Numbered from the stretch's first letter, positions 13,801 to 24,755 are shown. The stretch: DNA of 64,000 nt from Pithys albifrons albifrons (GCF_047495875.1 NC_092467.1:26414066-26478065); one strand, 5' to 3'. The notes: generated from the sequence alone by a model not told the origin. A program made the numbers and translations.

Positions 13801-15312
13801 AGTCTCGTTCTCTGGAGGAAACAGCATATATTGGTTTGTTCTGGTTCAAGAGAGTTGAAACAAAGAGAAACTGTACAAGAGTACAGGAGAGCAAGTCTTA
13901 GGGACACACAGGCTCTGCCTGGAACAAGGGAATTGGCAAAGTAGATGCACTTAGTGCTGGAAAACTGAGGCAACCTAGTAGGCTTGACACGTGAGCAAAG
14001 TGTCTGTTACTGAATATTCCTCTGAAGCACTTCAGTAACGTTGAGATGAACACCAGGAACTGAAAGGGGCAGGGCCCCACTAGGAAAGAGGAAGGTGAAG
14101 TCCAGTTGGGAGGTGGCTGCCTTTGAGAAGAGGCCATGCAAACCCTGGACACTGAGACCTTTGTTTTCCATGGATGTGACAGGGAAGCTGCAAGAAATGC
14201 CTCATGTACCACTTCTCCTCTGCTACAGACAGAGCAGACAAAACATGGACTGGCATGGGACAAGGAAAACTTCACTGGAGAATCCACTCCTCTGGCAGAC
14301 TGCTCTACCTGATCAGTTCTCCTGAACTCCTGGGAGTTGCAAATACTGAGAAAATGAAAAAGCTTTACAGGGAAACAACATTCATGTTTGGCTGTCCCTT
14401 GTTCTTTCCAGGTATCTGTTTATGGCCACTGCTGGAAACAGGATATATGGCAAAAGTCACTGGTGAGTCAGGGACAAAATGAATGACCACCAGGCTGAAC
14501 TGGTTTAGGAACTGTTATTTTCACAAATAAAATTAGAAAAATATTAGGTTTACATAACTTCAAGTTACTCTGTTTAGAGATCAAAACTCAGACTTGGCTT
14601 CTCAGAACTGGATACTAAACAAAAGAGGTTTTTAAGCCCATTCCATATTTGGGGAAAGAGACAACCAGTTCTCCTTCCGAAGTGGAAAAGCCAGGATGGG
14701 AACCCTCTTTGCTACTCAGACTGACATTTCAAATGGTCGGTGCTGTCTTTCAACAGCCTATTGGGCAAGTTCCTCATTGACCAGCAATTTGCCACAAACA
14801 ACATCAAACTTCCCTTCTGTGTCAACTCTCTGGCAGCGTTTGCTGTGGCTGCAAGGAAACTACACAAAGTCTTCAAGGAAAAAGAGGCATGGTCTGGGGG
14901 CACACACAACAACGGCACTATTTCACGGGGGCTTAACACATACAAATGACCAAAAGAGGGGTTTATTCCTCAATATACGCTTTAACTAGTCCTCTTGGCT
15001 TGGAAGCATTTGTTACGTTAGACACGAAATAAACCAAAGGCAGCAAACCCCCACGCTTAGCAAGCGCAGCGCCCGAAGCTCTGGCTCCACTATCGCCTTC
15101 CAATTCGTCAAGTCACTTAAAACTAACAAAGCGGACATAAAACAGCACTCCCCTTCATCTGCCAACAGCCGCAGAGGTACACAAATGACTCCGCGCACCA
15201 TAAACACGGCGTGGGCAAAACCCTAAACTTTTTCTTTTATTCTTTTAATTACGTTCCCGCCGCCCCCCCAGCTCTGTGTACCGGGGGGCACCCCGGGGGT
15301 CGCGGCTGGTTT

Positions 15313-15350
15313 GGGTCCCCTCCCCGGGCCTGGGACCCCTCCCCGGGCCT
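15313..15350 (+). repeat. 19-bp tandem duplication near the exon 1 donor
   Basis: Two adjacent 19-bp units (15,313-15,331 and 15,332-15,350) share the core CCCCTCCCCGGGCCT and differ at one position. They lie in BEND5 intron 1 about 110 bases past the donor. This is a small GC-rich minisatellite. Confidence 0.85.
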
Positions 15351-15462
15351 GGGGCCGCTCGGAGCTGCTCCCCCCGCACATCCCCCCATCCCAGCGCCCC
15401 CTCCCCGGGCCGGGGGGCGGCACCGGGGCCCCCCACGCCCCGCGGGCCCGTCTCGCCCTCAC

Positions 15463-15682
15463 CTGCCAGCGCCAGGATCTGGGCCTTGTGCAGCAGCAGG
15501 CGGTCGCCCCACTCGCCGGGGCTCTCGTCGCCGTCCTCCGCCGCCTCCTCCGGGTTGCGGTACACCGTGTAGACCTTCTGGTTGTCGAAGTCCTGCTGCG
15601 AGGTGGGGCTGAAGTCCCGCACGCGGGACACGGGCAGCGCGTAGCACACGTTGTCCTCCAGGAAGCGCACGAAGGCGTACAT
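15463..15682 (-). CDS. BEND5: BEND5 coding exon 1 (start codon to first donor)
   Basis: This exon encodes residues 1-73 plus one base of codon 74. The N-terminus MYAFVRFLEDNVCYALPVS, followed by a DFDNQKVY segment and ending LLLHKAQILALA, is the signature start of BEND5 as I remember it from mammals. BEND5 carries a C-terminal BEN DNA-binding domain and is described as a sequence-specific transcriptional repressor in the nucleus. The ATG (complement of 15,680-15,682) is chosen because the family starts there and because the context ACCATGT has A at -3. The exon ends CTGGCAG followed by a consensus GTGAGG donor at 15,462-15,461, leaving phase 1. Residues 43-60 are acidic and proline/glycine-rich and look like a variable linker. 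The frame stays open for 217 codons upstream of this ATG and continues past the donor to about 15,245. Both are expected in such GC-rich DNA and are not evidence of coding. Confidence 0.95.
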
Positions 15683-15930
15683 GGTGCGGGGCGGCCGCGG
15701 CCCCGCCGCGTATTGTTCCTGCCGCCGCCTCTGCGCTCGGCTGAGCGGGCCTGGCCGCGCCGCCCCGCCGGGCCCCGCACGGCGGCCGGCCAGGCGCGAG
15801 CAATCCAGCGCGGAGCGACGCGAGCGCGGCCGGGCGGGGCGGGAGGAGCGGGAGCGGCCCCGGGAACGGCCCCGGGAGCGGGAGCGGGGATGGGAACGGG
15901 AGCGAGAACAGCCCCGGCACCGCCGCCTTC
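15683..15930 (-). promoter_or_regulatory. BEND5: Probable BEND5 5' UTR and core promoter
   Basis: This is the stretch immediately upstream of the start codon. It is almost entirely G and C, with NotI-like GCGGCCGC sequence just before the ATG and GGGAGC-type repeats further up on the plus strand. The proximity to the conserved ATG and the GC box at 15,832 make it the likely 5' UTR and core promoter. The boundary between UTR and promoter is not determinable here. Confidence 0.6.
15874..15900 (+). promoter_or_regulatory. Five-run G-quadruplex motif in the BEND5 promoter
   Basis: Five G-runs (15,874-76, 15,880-82, 15,886-89, 15,892-94 and 15,898-900) are separated by loops of two or three bases. 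This satisfies the standard four-run G-quadruplex rule with one run to spare. It lies on the plus strand, which is the template strand for BEND5, about 190-220 bases upstream of the ATG. Confidence 0.7.
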
Positions 15931-16075
15931 CCCGCCCCAACACCCCTCCGGCCGCAAGCCCCCGCCGCCCAGGGTGGCTCCGGAGCAGAGCCCGTGGAGG
16001 GCCCGGCCGGGCGGGGCTGAGCCCGCGCTGGGACAGAGCCCAGATCGGGCCCCTCGGGATCCGGGCAGGGCACGG

Positions 16076-16120
16076 ACCCTGTGGGTGCCCACCCTGGGGT
16101 TGCCCACCCTGTGGGCGCCC
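16076..16120 (+). repeat. 15-bp tandem repeat, three units
   Basis: Units at 16,076-16,090, 16,091-16,105 and 16,106-16,120 follow the pattern ACCCTGTGGGTGCCC with one or two changes each. It sits at the upstream edge of the BEND5 CpG island. The period is a multiple of three, which helps keep spurious reading frames open through it. Confidence 0.9.
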
Positions 16121-16180
16121 TTGCTCGACATGGCCCCCAGGAATGGCCCTGAGAAGCTTTTTCCCCAAGTTGAAAACTCC

Positions 16181-16281
16181 ATAGGCCTGTTCCACAGAAA
16201 TAGGGGGCTTTCCCCGCAGAAATAGGGGGGTTTCCCCCCAGAAATAGGCTTTGTTCCGTAGTAATAGGCCATGTTCCAAAG
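16181..16281 (+). repeat. Degenerate 20-22-bp minisatellite, about five units
   Basis: Units share AATAGG followed by a pyrimidine-rich TTTCCC or TGTTCC segment and CAGA. Clear copies are at 16,199-16,220 and 16,221-16,242 (both 22 bp), with more diverged copies at 16,181-16,198, 16,243-16,262 and 16,263-16,281. It fills the gap between the CpG island and the CR1 tail that starts at about 16,285. Confidence 0.85.
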
Positions 16282-16284
16282 CGT

Positions 16285-16735
16285 CCCAATATGGGTTGGC
16301 TTCGAACGGACCTCGAAGATCATCGCGTTCCACCCCCTGCCCTGGGCAGGGACACCTCCCACTATCCCAGGTTGCTCCAAGCCCTGTCCAGCCTGGCCTG
16401 GAACACTTCCAGGGATTGGGCAGCCTTGGCTGACCTGTTCAAGGGCCTCACCACCCTCACAAGGAAGAATTTTTTCCTAAAATCCAATCTAAACTTAAGT
16501 CTCTTTCAGTTTGAACCCATTCGCTTTGTCCTGTCACTGAATGCTCTTAGCAGGAGCGTTTCCCCATCATTGCTGCACGTTCCCCTCAGACACTGGAAGG
16601 CTGCAATCAAGGTCCCCGTTTCGTCCACCTCTGCCCGAAGCCTTCTGTTTTCCAGGCTGAACAATCCCAATTCTCTCATGGGAGAAGTGCTCCATCCCTC
16701 TCATCAACCTGATGGCCACCACTGGATGAGAAATG
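16285..16735 (-). mobile_element. CR1 LINE fragment, 3' non-coding end
   Basis: Read on the plus strand it shows the familiar inverted CR1 3' end: GGGTTGG, then GATCATC, CCCCTGCC(C)TGGGCAGGGACA, CCTGGAACACTTCCAGGGATTGGG, CCTCACCACCCTCAC and AATTTTTTCCTAA. It ends near the GGCCACCACTGGATGAG block. The element is therefore in minus orientation with its 3' end at about 16,285, and it is 5' truncated as most CR1 copies are. The 8-bp terminal repeat normally found at the 3' end is not recognisable. It lies about 600 bases upstream of the BEND5 ATG. The 206-codon plus-strand open frame over it is only antisense of this repeat. Confidence 0.85.
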
Positions 16736-17572
16736 GGCACTTTCCTGGCTCTGAGGGGTTGAAATGCAGGGAAGTTTGTTCCAAGGGCCAGGGCAGAGCC
16801 AGCGAGTGCAGGGAGGAAGGGACAGGAGGGACCCATGAGAGGAGACCAGATCCTTCCTGGCCAAACAACACAGAACCCCACACTCGTCTGCCACTGAGCA
16901 ACAGAACCTGAACATCATTTTTTAGCTGCAGGTCCTCCTGGTAATGCAGAACCACCTGCCCTCAATCATCCTGTCCTGTGGTGATTGCTGGAAGAGCACA
17001 AAGCGTCCCCATCCTCCCCCAGAACAGCACAGAGAGCTCAGAAATGCCATGCAGGTGTGTCAGGACAAGACTTAGACACCATGCCATTTTTAGCACAAAT
17101 TCCCAAACTTTCAGTGGCACTTAGATACCAACTATGGATGTTTTGAACTTCCTATATGAGAAAAGGAGTAATGTGGCAACATTGCTTATGGGTCAGAGCA
17201 AACATACCCACGTTTCTAGCCCTGAGGTCTGTTTTACCCCACTAGTCTTAGGAACAGGACAATAATACATGAAGAATGATTGCAGAGGTGAAAAAAAAAT
17301 CACAGAATGAGAGCACGAGGGAACATCACCAGTTTTCTGTTTGCAAAACACCAACATAAAATGAAACCGAAATAGATCATCTTTTCTGGGTTTCATATCA
17401 CTAAGCATCTGCAGTCCCGTATGTACCCACTGAACTGAGTTTAACCACAATGAACTTGCTTTTCCAAGTTATCTTGTATAGACTTCCTCGTACATGGAGA
17501 CAGGCCATAGGCTGGAAAACACAAATTTCAGTTTTGACTGAACCATTGGCATGTGTTCCCCAGGCATCTTAT
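16736..17572. other. Unassigned non-coding stretch
   Basis: Sequence between two CR1 pieces, moderately GC-rich at its left end and AT-rich after 17,080. I see no gene or repeat I can name. Confidence 0.5.
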
Positions 17573-17670
17573 GGAGTTTCTGGCCTTGGAAACAACTCAA
17601 AAGCATCTGGACATGGTCCTGGATAAGATGAGCTCCCAAGGCCCCTTCCAACCTCAGCCATTCTGTGAAA
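17573..17670 (+). mobile_element. Short CR1 LINE 3' fragment
   Basis: The segment reads GGCCTTGGAAACAACTCAAAAG, then CATCTGGACATGGTCCTGG, and ends CCCCTTCCAACCTCAGCC-ATTCTGTGA. This is the sense-strand 3' end of CR1 with a partial terminal repeat. The copy is heavily 5' truncated and diverged. It is the only CR1 piece here in plus orientation. Confidence 0.75.
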
Positions 17671-18436
17671 GTGCCAGAAACTTTTAGTTGTGCCCTGGAA
17701 AAGTGCGTCTGCCTTAAGCACCACATGAAAACCTGGGGAATCCATACAGGTGTAGTTAAGCCAGTGTAACTATTTCAGCAACACACTGTAAACTTCCCAT
17801 ACAATAATGGCAGTTTTATTATTTTAGCAATTACAGAGTTTTGCAAATACTTCAGTTTAAGATTGGGGATTTAAATGGCAGTACTTTATGTTAACAATAA
17901 AGTATTGCCAGACTGGTATGTAATTACAGGCAAATATAAGTCTGCTACAAACTATGGATGACAAATGTATTCTAGTAGCGAGGCTGCAAGGGAAATGAAA
18001 TTCCAGCAAGGATTGTGTTGTGATCAAATAGTAACAGCTGCTGTAGCACTCCTGTCTCCTTCCTCGTGTTAGTGTGGGGTACAGGAAGCTCCAGAAAGAC
18101 AACAGGACCGGCTGATTGCTGGAATTATTCCACAATACTGTCAAAATTATGTGCAGGACAATTTTGTCCTACTAAGTTCAGTGGCCAGTGAGGGATTCGG
18201 TACACTGACTCCTACCAGGATTGTATTCCCTCTGCAGCTGAATTCCATTAGCAAAGTGTAAAACTGCTGCCAAGGGAAGGGAGCCCAGGAAAATGGTGAG
18301 ACTGGAAACAATAGGGGAAACACAGAGAAGGTTGATTTGGAAGGAGAAAGATCTCTTCAGGTACTGAGGAGGCCTGGGTAATTTGTCCCAATGAAAGAAA
18401 ACTAAAAGACTTCATGTGACTGCAACTAGTATTTAG

Positions 18437-18480
18437 TGGGGGTTTTTTGGTTTGTTTCATTGGGAGTTTTTTTGGGGGGA
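18437..18480 (+). repeat. T/G-rich simple tract
   Basis: Alternating runs of G and T (GGGGGTTTTTTGGTTTG, later TTTTTTTGGGGGG). It is the reverse-complement style of the A/C-rich tracts elsewhere. Confidence 0.7.
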
Positions 18481-21400
18481 AAGGAACACTAAACTGGTAT
18501 TTGCATCATTTTACATTTGACAGTTCCATTACAGCAAAGGCTGTAAAGATCTTTGTATGAGCAGCAAAAAAATAAATGGTCTCAAATCCTCTACACAGGG
18601 TGTTTCACAGTTCTCCACTGAAGGACGTTTTTGGGAACAGATAAGGGTCAGGATGATAAATGCATGTTTACTCTTGCTCCCCAGCACACACGTTGAGCCA
18701 GAAGGCATTATAATGCTAAAGAATTAATAATGATCCAATACGTTTCTTTTCTGCCTACAAGGAACAGTGTTAATTTCTGGCTTTAAAATCTATAAATAAT
18801 TTGGACTGGTTAGCTGTGAAGCTGAGGAAAAATCCATTAAAGCACCGAATGAAACACAAGTCTTGTTACTCTTGTCTTTTGGACCATTTCTACAATTGGT
18901 TTGCCAGCTGCTTTAACGCTGAGGTGAGCTCGAAGTTTAAAGGTGTAGGGCTATTTTAAAGGTGTAGATTTTAAAACTCATTGTTAAGGGAATTACTGGA
19001 ACTTTGCCAGATTTAAGTCCTGTAGCAAGTCCAACCTTTTAGAAACAACACAGAGAAGAACTACTGAGAAGTAAATTGTTGTACTTTCAAAATGCAAAGC
19101 TTAAAAAGCAAGTGTCACTCCAAGAGTTGAGAAACCACAAAGCACAGTCCCAGCCCTTGTGGGATTCCTGAGTGGCTGTTTCTTGGAACACTACCTATAT
19201 TTTGATGGTGATATTTTTCTTGAAAAGTAAAAAAGGTGTTCAAGCACAAGATGATGCCTGCAGTTTTGAACTGCACTTTGTTTCTGCTTAGAGATACAAA
19301 ATTAAAAGCTAATAGTTCCAAGAAGAGTTGTGGAAATGCTGAATCTATTTCACAGCAAACCATTACAATTAGGCTCATCATTCATATTACTTCCATGTTG
19401 AATACCAAACTCCTCTCAAAGGACACCACATTGATTTGAAATCTACTAATGGGGAAATTCCCATTTTCTTTTACCCTTCAGGTGAAAGTGCTTTACTACT
19501 ACCTGACTACTCAGCAGTAACCATACACTGGACTACTACTAGGAATCCCTACACACTGAATATGTGGTTTAGAAAACTATTGTTTTCTTGTGAATTTATT
19601 TATCATTGAAGTAGTGCATTTCTTACATGGTTGTTTTCAAGGTCAAATATACCCTTCACGAAAGATGCATTCACAATTTTTTTAGGGAACACTGTATTTT
19701 AGCAATGACATTTAAAGTCATACAGCTTAAAGAAGAACTCAACTAACAGCACCAGAACTGAAGACTGTTCAAAGGTTCATGTATGTACAGGCACAAGATC
19801 TACTCACAATCAGGTTAATTTTTACCAAGAATATGATCAATGGGGTGACCAGAACACACCTCCATTCCACAGTTCTCATTTTTTATCTTACTTCAAAGTA
19901 CAAGATAAAGTAATTTCCATGTATAAATGAAACTTCCTCAGAACAAAGTCATATACAGCTCCTAGGTGTTTTGGGTAAGCATTCCAGGGGGTTGTTTCCC
20001 TTTATATTTTAAAATAAATTTTAACTCTCAAGACACTGTTGTCACAATGTGCCTTCAGGGTCACAGTGATTACATATAAAAATTCAAACATACGAAAAAA
20101 GATGTCCAGTTCCTGTGTGTTCCTGGAAGATGGATGAGAAAATATTTTTGTCCATATATAATCTCCAAAGCACTCCATTGCCAAGAGAATAGTATGGGAA
20201 CCTAGATTACGTAGATAAATTCTTAAGGTTTAATCTTTTGAAATCTATGGCCTTAACCCATCCTCAGAAGAGGAAGAACATCACTGCAAAGCTATTTAGT
20301 CTCAATTCCTGAGAGTGGTCTAACTTTTCTTGGGGCTGAAGATAACACTCAGTCATGTTTTACAGTAGACTTGCACATCCTAACAGAGTATTCTTTCAAA
20401 GGAATGAAACCTAAGGAACACCTTATGGGTCCATTCGCATAGGAGGCACTTGTTTCCCAGCTGGTATATTCTGTAGCATAACAAAGGTAACGATTAAGTC
20501 AAAGTGACCACAGAGAAGGCACTTTTCTCACTGTTAATGACTGGCTGGAGAAACAGGACCAAAGAAAAAGCTAGACAGTCATTAACTGCTAAAAATTCCT
20601 GACCTAAAGGTCATTATTACTATTATAAAATTGGAAAATGAAAAAGCAATTCTTTTCTTTGGGGTTTTATACATATTAAAATATAAAATTCCAGTGTCTG
20701 TTGCTGTGGATACTGCTCTGTAAGATACTTATCTTTCCCATTCTGGCAGGCTATGCAATGGTAGATCTGGGACTGGCAACCTTTCAAGAATGCGTGCCAG
20801 ACTGTATTTTCCTTTTCCAAATTACAGGTTAAACGTGCCCACAGCAAGTCAACAGGAATCGGGAGCCGCTGCCAGTCGGCACTATCTTGCCTCGGTGTGA
20901 GCAGCAATTCTGCCCACCCTCACAGTCCTGTGCGCAGCAGGAGCCAAAGCTGGGTTGTCTGGGAGCTGCAAATGACGCTCAAATGGTTGTGAGTTTCAGC
21001 TCCTACCCTGATGTTTACCACTGAAAATCTTGCTAAGTACCATCTCCTGTACTCGGGCAGTGTGCTGTTTTCCAGGCTATAAACTTTTTGCCTGAGAGGA
21101 AAGTGGGAAAGGCATTTTCTTTGAGCTGAGTCGTGCATGGACTCACCTGTAAGACAGACGTGTCCTTTAGGTACCACTACCACTGTCTTTAAGAACTGTT
21201 TCGAAGACAATATTGCTGTTGCAGCCCAAATGATCTCTACTGCTACTACCATCCACTGATGGCTTCAGCTTATACACTTTCACTCTAACTGGGAATTTTA
21301 TTTGGGATTTTCCCTTTCCTTTTTTAAACTAGGCTTTCCCCTGGCTTTTGACAGACATTTTATTAATATGACTCTAAAAAGAGTAGCTTTACGGACACAG

Positions 21401-22469
21401 ATTTTGCACCACTGAAAGAATTTGATTCCCTCTGTACTTTAGATGAAAAAGTGACTCATTTGGCAAAGACTAAAGTCTTTTTGTAACCTTTGGGCTTCGG
21501 TGTAAAATATCATTACTAGGCACTGCCCATGGTTATGCTTTAGACAGAGCTTCTGAGCAAGACGGCATTAATGACGCTTCTTCATAATTTTTCCATATTA
21601 GTTTTCTATTTTCACATCTGTATGGAACCAGTCTGTCTTGAACTGGCATTTATGTCTCCTTCTGACAGGAAAAATGATCCTTCAGCCCTTTTCTGCAGAG
21701 ACCTATTCTGCTTGAGAGGTTCACACAAGTAATACGGGATAGACGCAGAAGGAAAGGAGGTCAGCTGCTAAAAATGCAGAACTGCATTTTTTCCAGAAAG
21801 ATACCTCCACATAGTCCCACTTTCCTATAGAAATCTGATTTTAGCAAGAGATAGGACAGGCTCTAGAGATGCTTCTTGCTGTTTTGGAAGGTCCCTGAGA
21901 ATCCGCAGCAGCAGGAATAGGGTTGTGTGAGGGCAGAATCAAAACTGCTTAAATAGGTGTTTTCATGATGCAGTGCTTTTTAATTCATACTCTTGTCATA
22001 CTCCTTCTAATCCCTTTCAAGGCTGGTTATATTTCAGTATAAAGTGAGTTTTTAGAAAATGTTCCCAGGAATTAGTGCTCACATCTTACTTCTTCAGAGG
22101 GTAGAGTTTTCTGATTCTAATGAAAGTCACAATCAGAGATGGACCAGCTGCTCTTCTGAAGAACGTCAACTAACGTGAGTGCATAAAATCCTGTTGTGGA
22201 AGGTGAAAGGGAGATAACAGAGCAGGAATAGTCCTTAGAATATTTCAGAAAAGTGCCTTCCTCAGCTGTGTCTTGTTAATAATCGTGTTTAAATTCAAAG
22301 AACAAAAAAATGAATGCTAGTACTGCTGGCAATTGAAAGTGCAAGTGCTCACTGATCTAAAAACGTTCACGGTGCTCTGCGAGACTCTCCACTCTAACTA
22401 AAGCCAGACATCTTTATCACTTATGAGTTACAAATGAAACTGCACCTGGTCTGCACAAGTAGGTGAATT

Positions 22470-22516
22470 TAAAAAAACCAAACAACAAAACAAATCAAAC
22501 AACACACAACAAGCAA
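22470..22516 (+). repeat. A/C-rich simple tract
   Basis: AAACAACAAAACAAATCAAAC-type sequence continuing into ACACACAACAAG; no Gs until the end of the tract. Confidence 0.75.
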
Positions 22517-24268
22517 ATGTTAACTGGAAGGAGTTTCTGTCACCCAGCTCCCAAAAATCCATACTAGGGGATAACTGTGATGGACCCTCCCAAGAATTCT
22601 TCTAGTTCTTCAAAGCAGAGTAACTCCTTTCATCTCACACAGCATGGGTGATCAGCATTCATCTTCGTCCCACTTACAAGGAAGGTGTTCCATCAAATCA
22701 GAAAATGGCATGGGAAACTGGTAATCCAAGGGGTGTTTGAAGCTTCAAGGGGCATCATGCTTTGCTGGTATTTTCCACAAAAGTCTGAGCAACATCTATT
22801 GTGCAATAATATTTAACATTCAGGGGAATCAGGTTCTTTTTAAAAGTGTGATCAGAAAGAAGAGCCTATCCTAGGCTGTCACAGAATTCCTCATAACAAA
22901 GAAAGCTTTGTTTCATAAAGACATACCTTGTACTGGAATACCCCAGGGAAACTACAGGAGTTTAGGGGCTTTTTTTAAACAAAGATGAGAATGTTTGAGT
23001 TTGAGGTTCCCTTTAAGTACTCTTCTAACATGAATATGTTTAAGGATGCTCTATCAAGTTCATGCATGAAATGTCATCCAGCCGTTAGTATATTTCTATG
23101 CAAATACAACTGTGAAAGTTAATAACTGGAATCTGCATTTTTTTCACATTTCCAGCATATAATACAACTTCTCATTCTTTCCTGTTTTGTAACTCACATT
23201 AGCATCTCATATCGATAAAATAAAGCTCAGGTTATATTGCCTCCTGCTTAAATTCTCTGCAAACATCAAAGCTGGACATTTGAATAAGCAATTTAATGTA
23301 TACATTTTTATTCAGTTCAGTATACTGATTTTCTCCTGGTAGGAATAAGAATTCTGCAGAGACGACTGCAGAGAAACACACCATTCAGAATATGAATTGG
23401 AATATTCTTGCAATGCTTTGCAGTGAGGATGGTGTGATATGAAGATTAGATCCTGCATATAATCAGATTTCGATGCTTGTACACACAGTCTGGTATTTCT
23501 TTTCCTTTACAAGGTTTGTATGCAAAAACACAGCAGTCCAATATTTTGAACATACACTGTCTGCAGATACTACACAGTCCAAACTGATGAAAAAATAATG
23601 TCAGGGAAAATAGGAAACTGTCTGGGCCACTGCAGCATACAGACTTTGCTAAATTCATCAGAACTAGTTTTACTATTCTGAGGACAGAAAACATTGAAAA
23701 CCAGTCATTCCAGAACAGCGAGAGCAAACAGGACTTGTGCCCATCCCTATGTTAAATCCTGAAGTAAAGTGACTCTTTGAGATCTGTCAATATTTTTACT
23801 TTCAAATTCTCTGATACGATACACACAGAACTTCTTCCAAATGGCCTCTATTTTCCAAATTCCCTCTCTTATTATTTGCCAGTACATATAAGAAGTAATA
23901 AAATGGAAAAGATAAGATAGGTGGGGAAGTAACGGGAATTATATTACAAGCAAAAGGTGGTTCTGCTGAGAATACATCACAGTATTTAGTGAACGTAAAG
24001 AATACCTTCAGTTTTTATCCAAAAAATCTGAGAGAAAAAAACACAGAGCAAAGGAAGCCTGAATTTTGGTTAAGGGCTAAAAGAGAAGCAGCACAGTGCA
24101 GTAGCTAAAGGTTCTGCTGCAAATAGTTAACTGATTGGGAAATAAGCTAATAATGGTTTAGATAAATTTTCACTTAGGAAATGTGATGAATTGACACTCT
24201 TCTTAACAAGTAATGGCAGTTCAGTAGACACCATTATCTGCCCTGCCTCTGACCTGGACACACTATCT

Positions 24269-24755
24269 AGAATCATAGACTCATGGAATCATTTAGGTTG
24301 GAAAAGACCTTTAAGATCATCTAGTCCAACTGTTAACCTGGCACTGTCAAGTCCACCACTAAAACAGGCACCTCATCTACATGTCTTTTAAGGACTTTCA
24401 GGGATGGTGACTCCACTACAGCCCTTGGCAGCCTGGTCCAGTATTTGACAACCCTTTCAGGGAAGAAATATTCCCTAATATCTAATCTAAACCTACGCTG
24501 GTGTAGCTTGAGGCAATTTCCTCTTGTCCTTGATCCCTTTGTCCCGATCATTCATAAAAAAGACTGGCCCCAATACTGAGCCCCAGTGAACCCCACTGAT
24601 GACCAGCTGCCAGCTGGATTTACCTCCATTCCCCAGCACTTTCTGGGCCTGGTCATTGGCCAGTTTTTTACCCAGCAAAGAGCACACCCATCCAAGCCAT
24701 GAGCAGCCAGGAGAACACAATGAAAGGCATAGTCTCCAAGGCAAAGGTAGTCTTT
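24269..24755 (-). mobile_element. CR1 LINE fragment with reverse-transcriptase and C-terminal coding remnants
   Basis: The 3' end is at the left, marked by AGAATCATAGACTCATGGAATC, a decayed version of the CR1 terminal repeat. On the minus strand an open segment within 24,333-24,551 contains [15 protein letters not shown] and [20 protein letters not shown], which is the C-terminus of CR1 ORF2. Further right, within 24,493-24,744, another frame has SSWQLVISGVHWGSVLGPV and DKGI, which corresponds to the core reverse-transcriptase segment. In a full-length element these are several hundred residues apart, so a large internal deletion joins them at about 24,545-24,560. The copy cannot encode an active protein. 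Confidence 0.92.

Larger units (their letters stand above)
1969..15462 (-). other. BEND5: BEND5 intron 1 (about 13.5 kb)
   Basis: Bounded by a GTGAGG donor at 15,462 and an ATTTTAG acceptor at 1,969, in phase 1. The first 200 bases after the donor are very GC-rich and belong to the CpG island. The rest is AT-rich, unique-looking DNA. I recognise no transposon in it. It has a canonical G-quadruplex motif at 4,872-4,888 on the plus strand, next to a purine-rich stretch continuing to about 4,914. Open frames here (for example 129 codons at 13,898-14,287 and 123 codons at 7,387-7,758, minus strand) show no family resemblance and no sign of splicing into BEND5. Confidence 0.8.
15240..16150. promoter_or_regulatory. 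BEND5: CpG island containing the BEND5 promoter and exon 1
   Basis: Base composition changes abruptly from AT-rich flanks to dense G, C and CpG across this interval, centred on BEND5 exon 1. Transcription runs leftward, so the core promoter should lie just to the right of 15,682. Two perfect GC boxes (GGGCGGGGC, Sp1/KLF type) are at 15,832-15,840 and 16,009-16,017. I see no TATA box, which fits a dispersed CpG-island promoter. An AACAAT motif (SOX-type core) on the minus strand sits about 30 bases before the ATG at 15,712-15,717. The exact transcription start cannot be read from sequence. The plus strand is also open over 300 codons here, but only because stop codons are rare in such GC-rich DNA. 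Confidence 0.85.
17671..24268. other. Gene-free stretch, possible AGBL4 intron
   Basis: AT-rich non-coding sequence. It has a T/G-rich tract at 18,437-18,480 and an A/C-rich tract at 22,470-22,516. The longest minus-strand open frames (20,623-20,907 and 20,920-21,252) show no recognisable family. I found no transposon and no exon. Confidence 0.5.

Noticed and set aside
15311..16225. 304-codon plus-strand open frame across the CpG island
   Set aside because: It is antisense to BEND5 exon 1 and its promoter, is Pro/Arg/Gly/Ala low-complexity, and is explained by scarcity of stops in GC-rich DNA.
15223..16380. 385-codon minus-strand frame overlapping BEND5 exon 1
   Set aside because: It is in a different frame from BEND5, ends in CR1-derived and minisatellite sequence, and is low-complexity throughout.
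16291..16911. 206-codon plus-strand frame
   Set aside because: Most of it is the antisense of a CR1 LINE 3' end.
20623..20907. 94-codon minus-strand frame with SADWQRLPIPVDLLWARL
   Set aside because: WQRLP briefly recalled an AGBL4 exon, but the rest does not match and no splice sites fit. Treated as chance.
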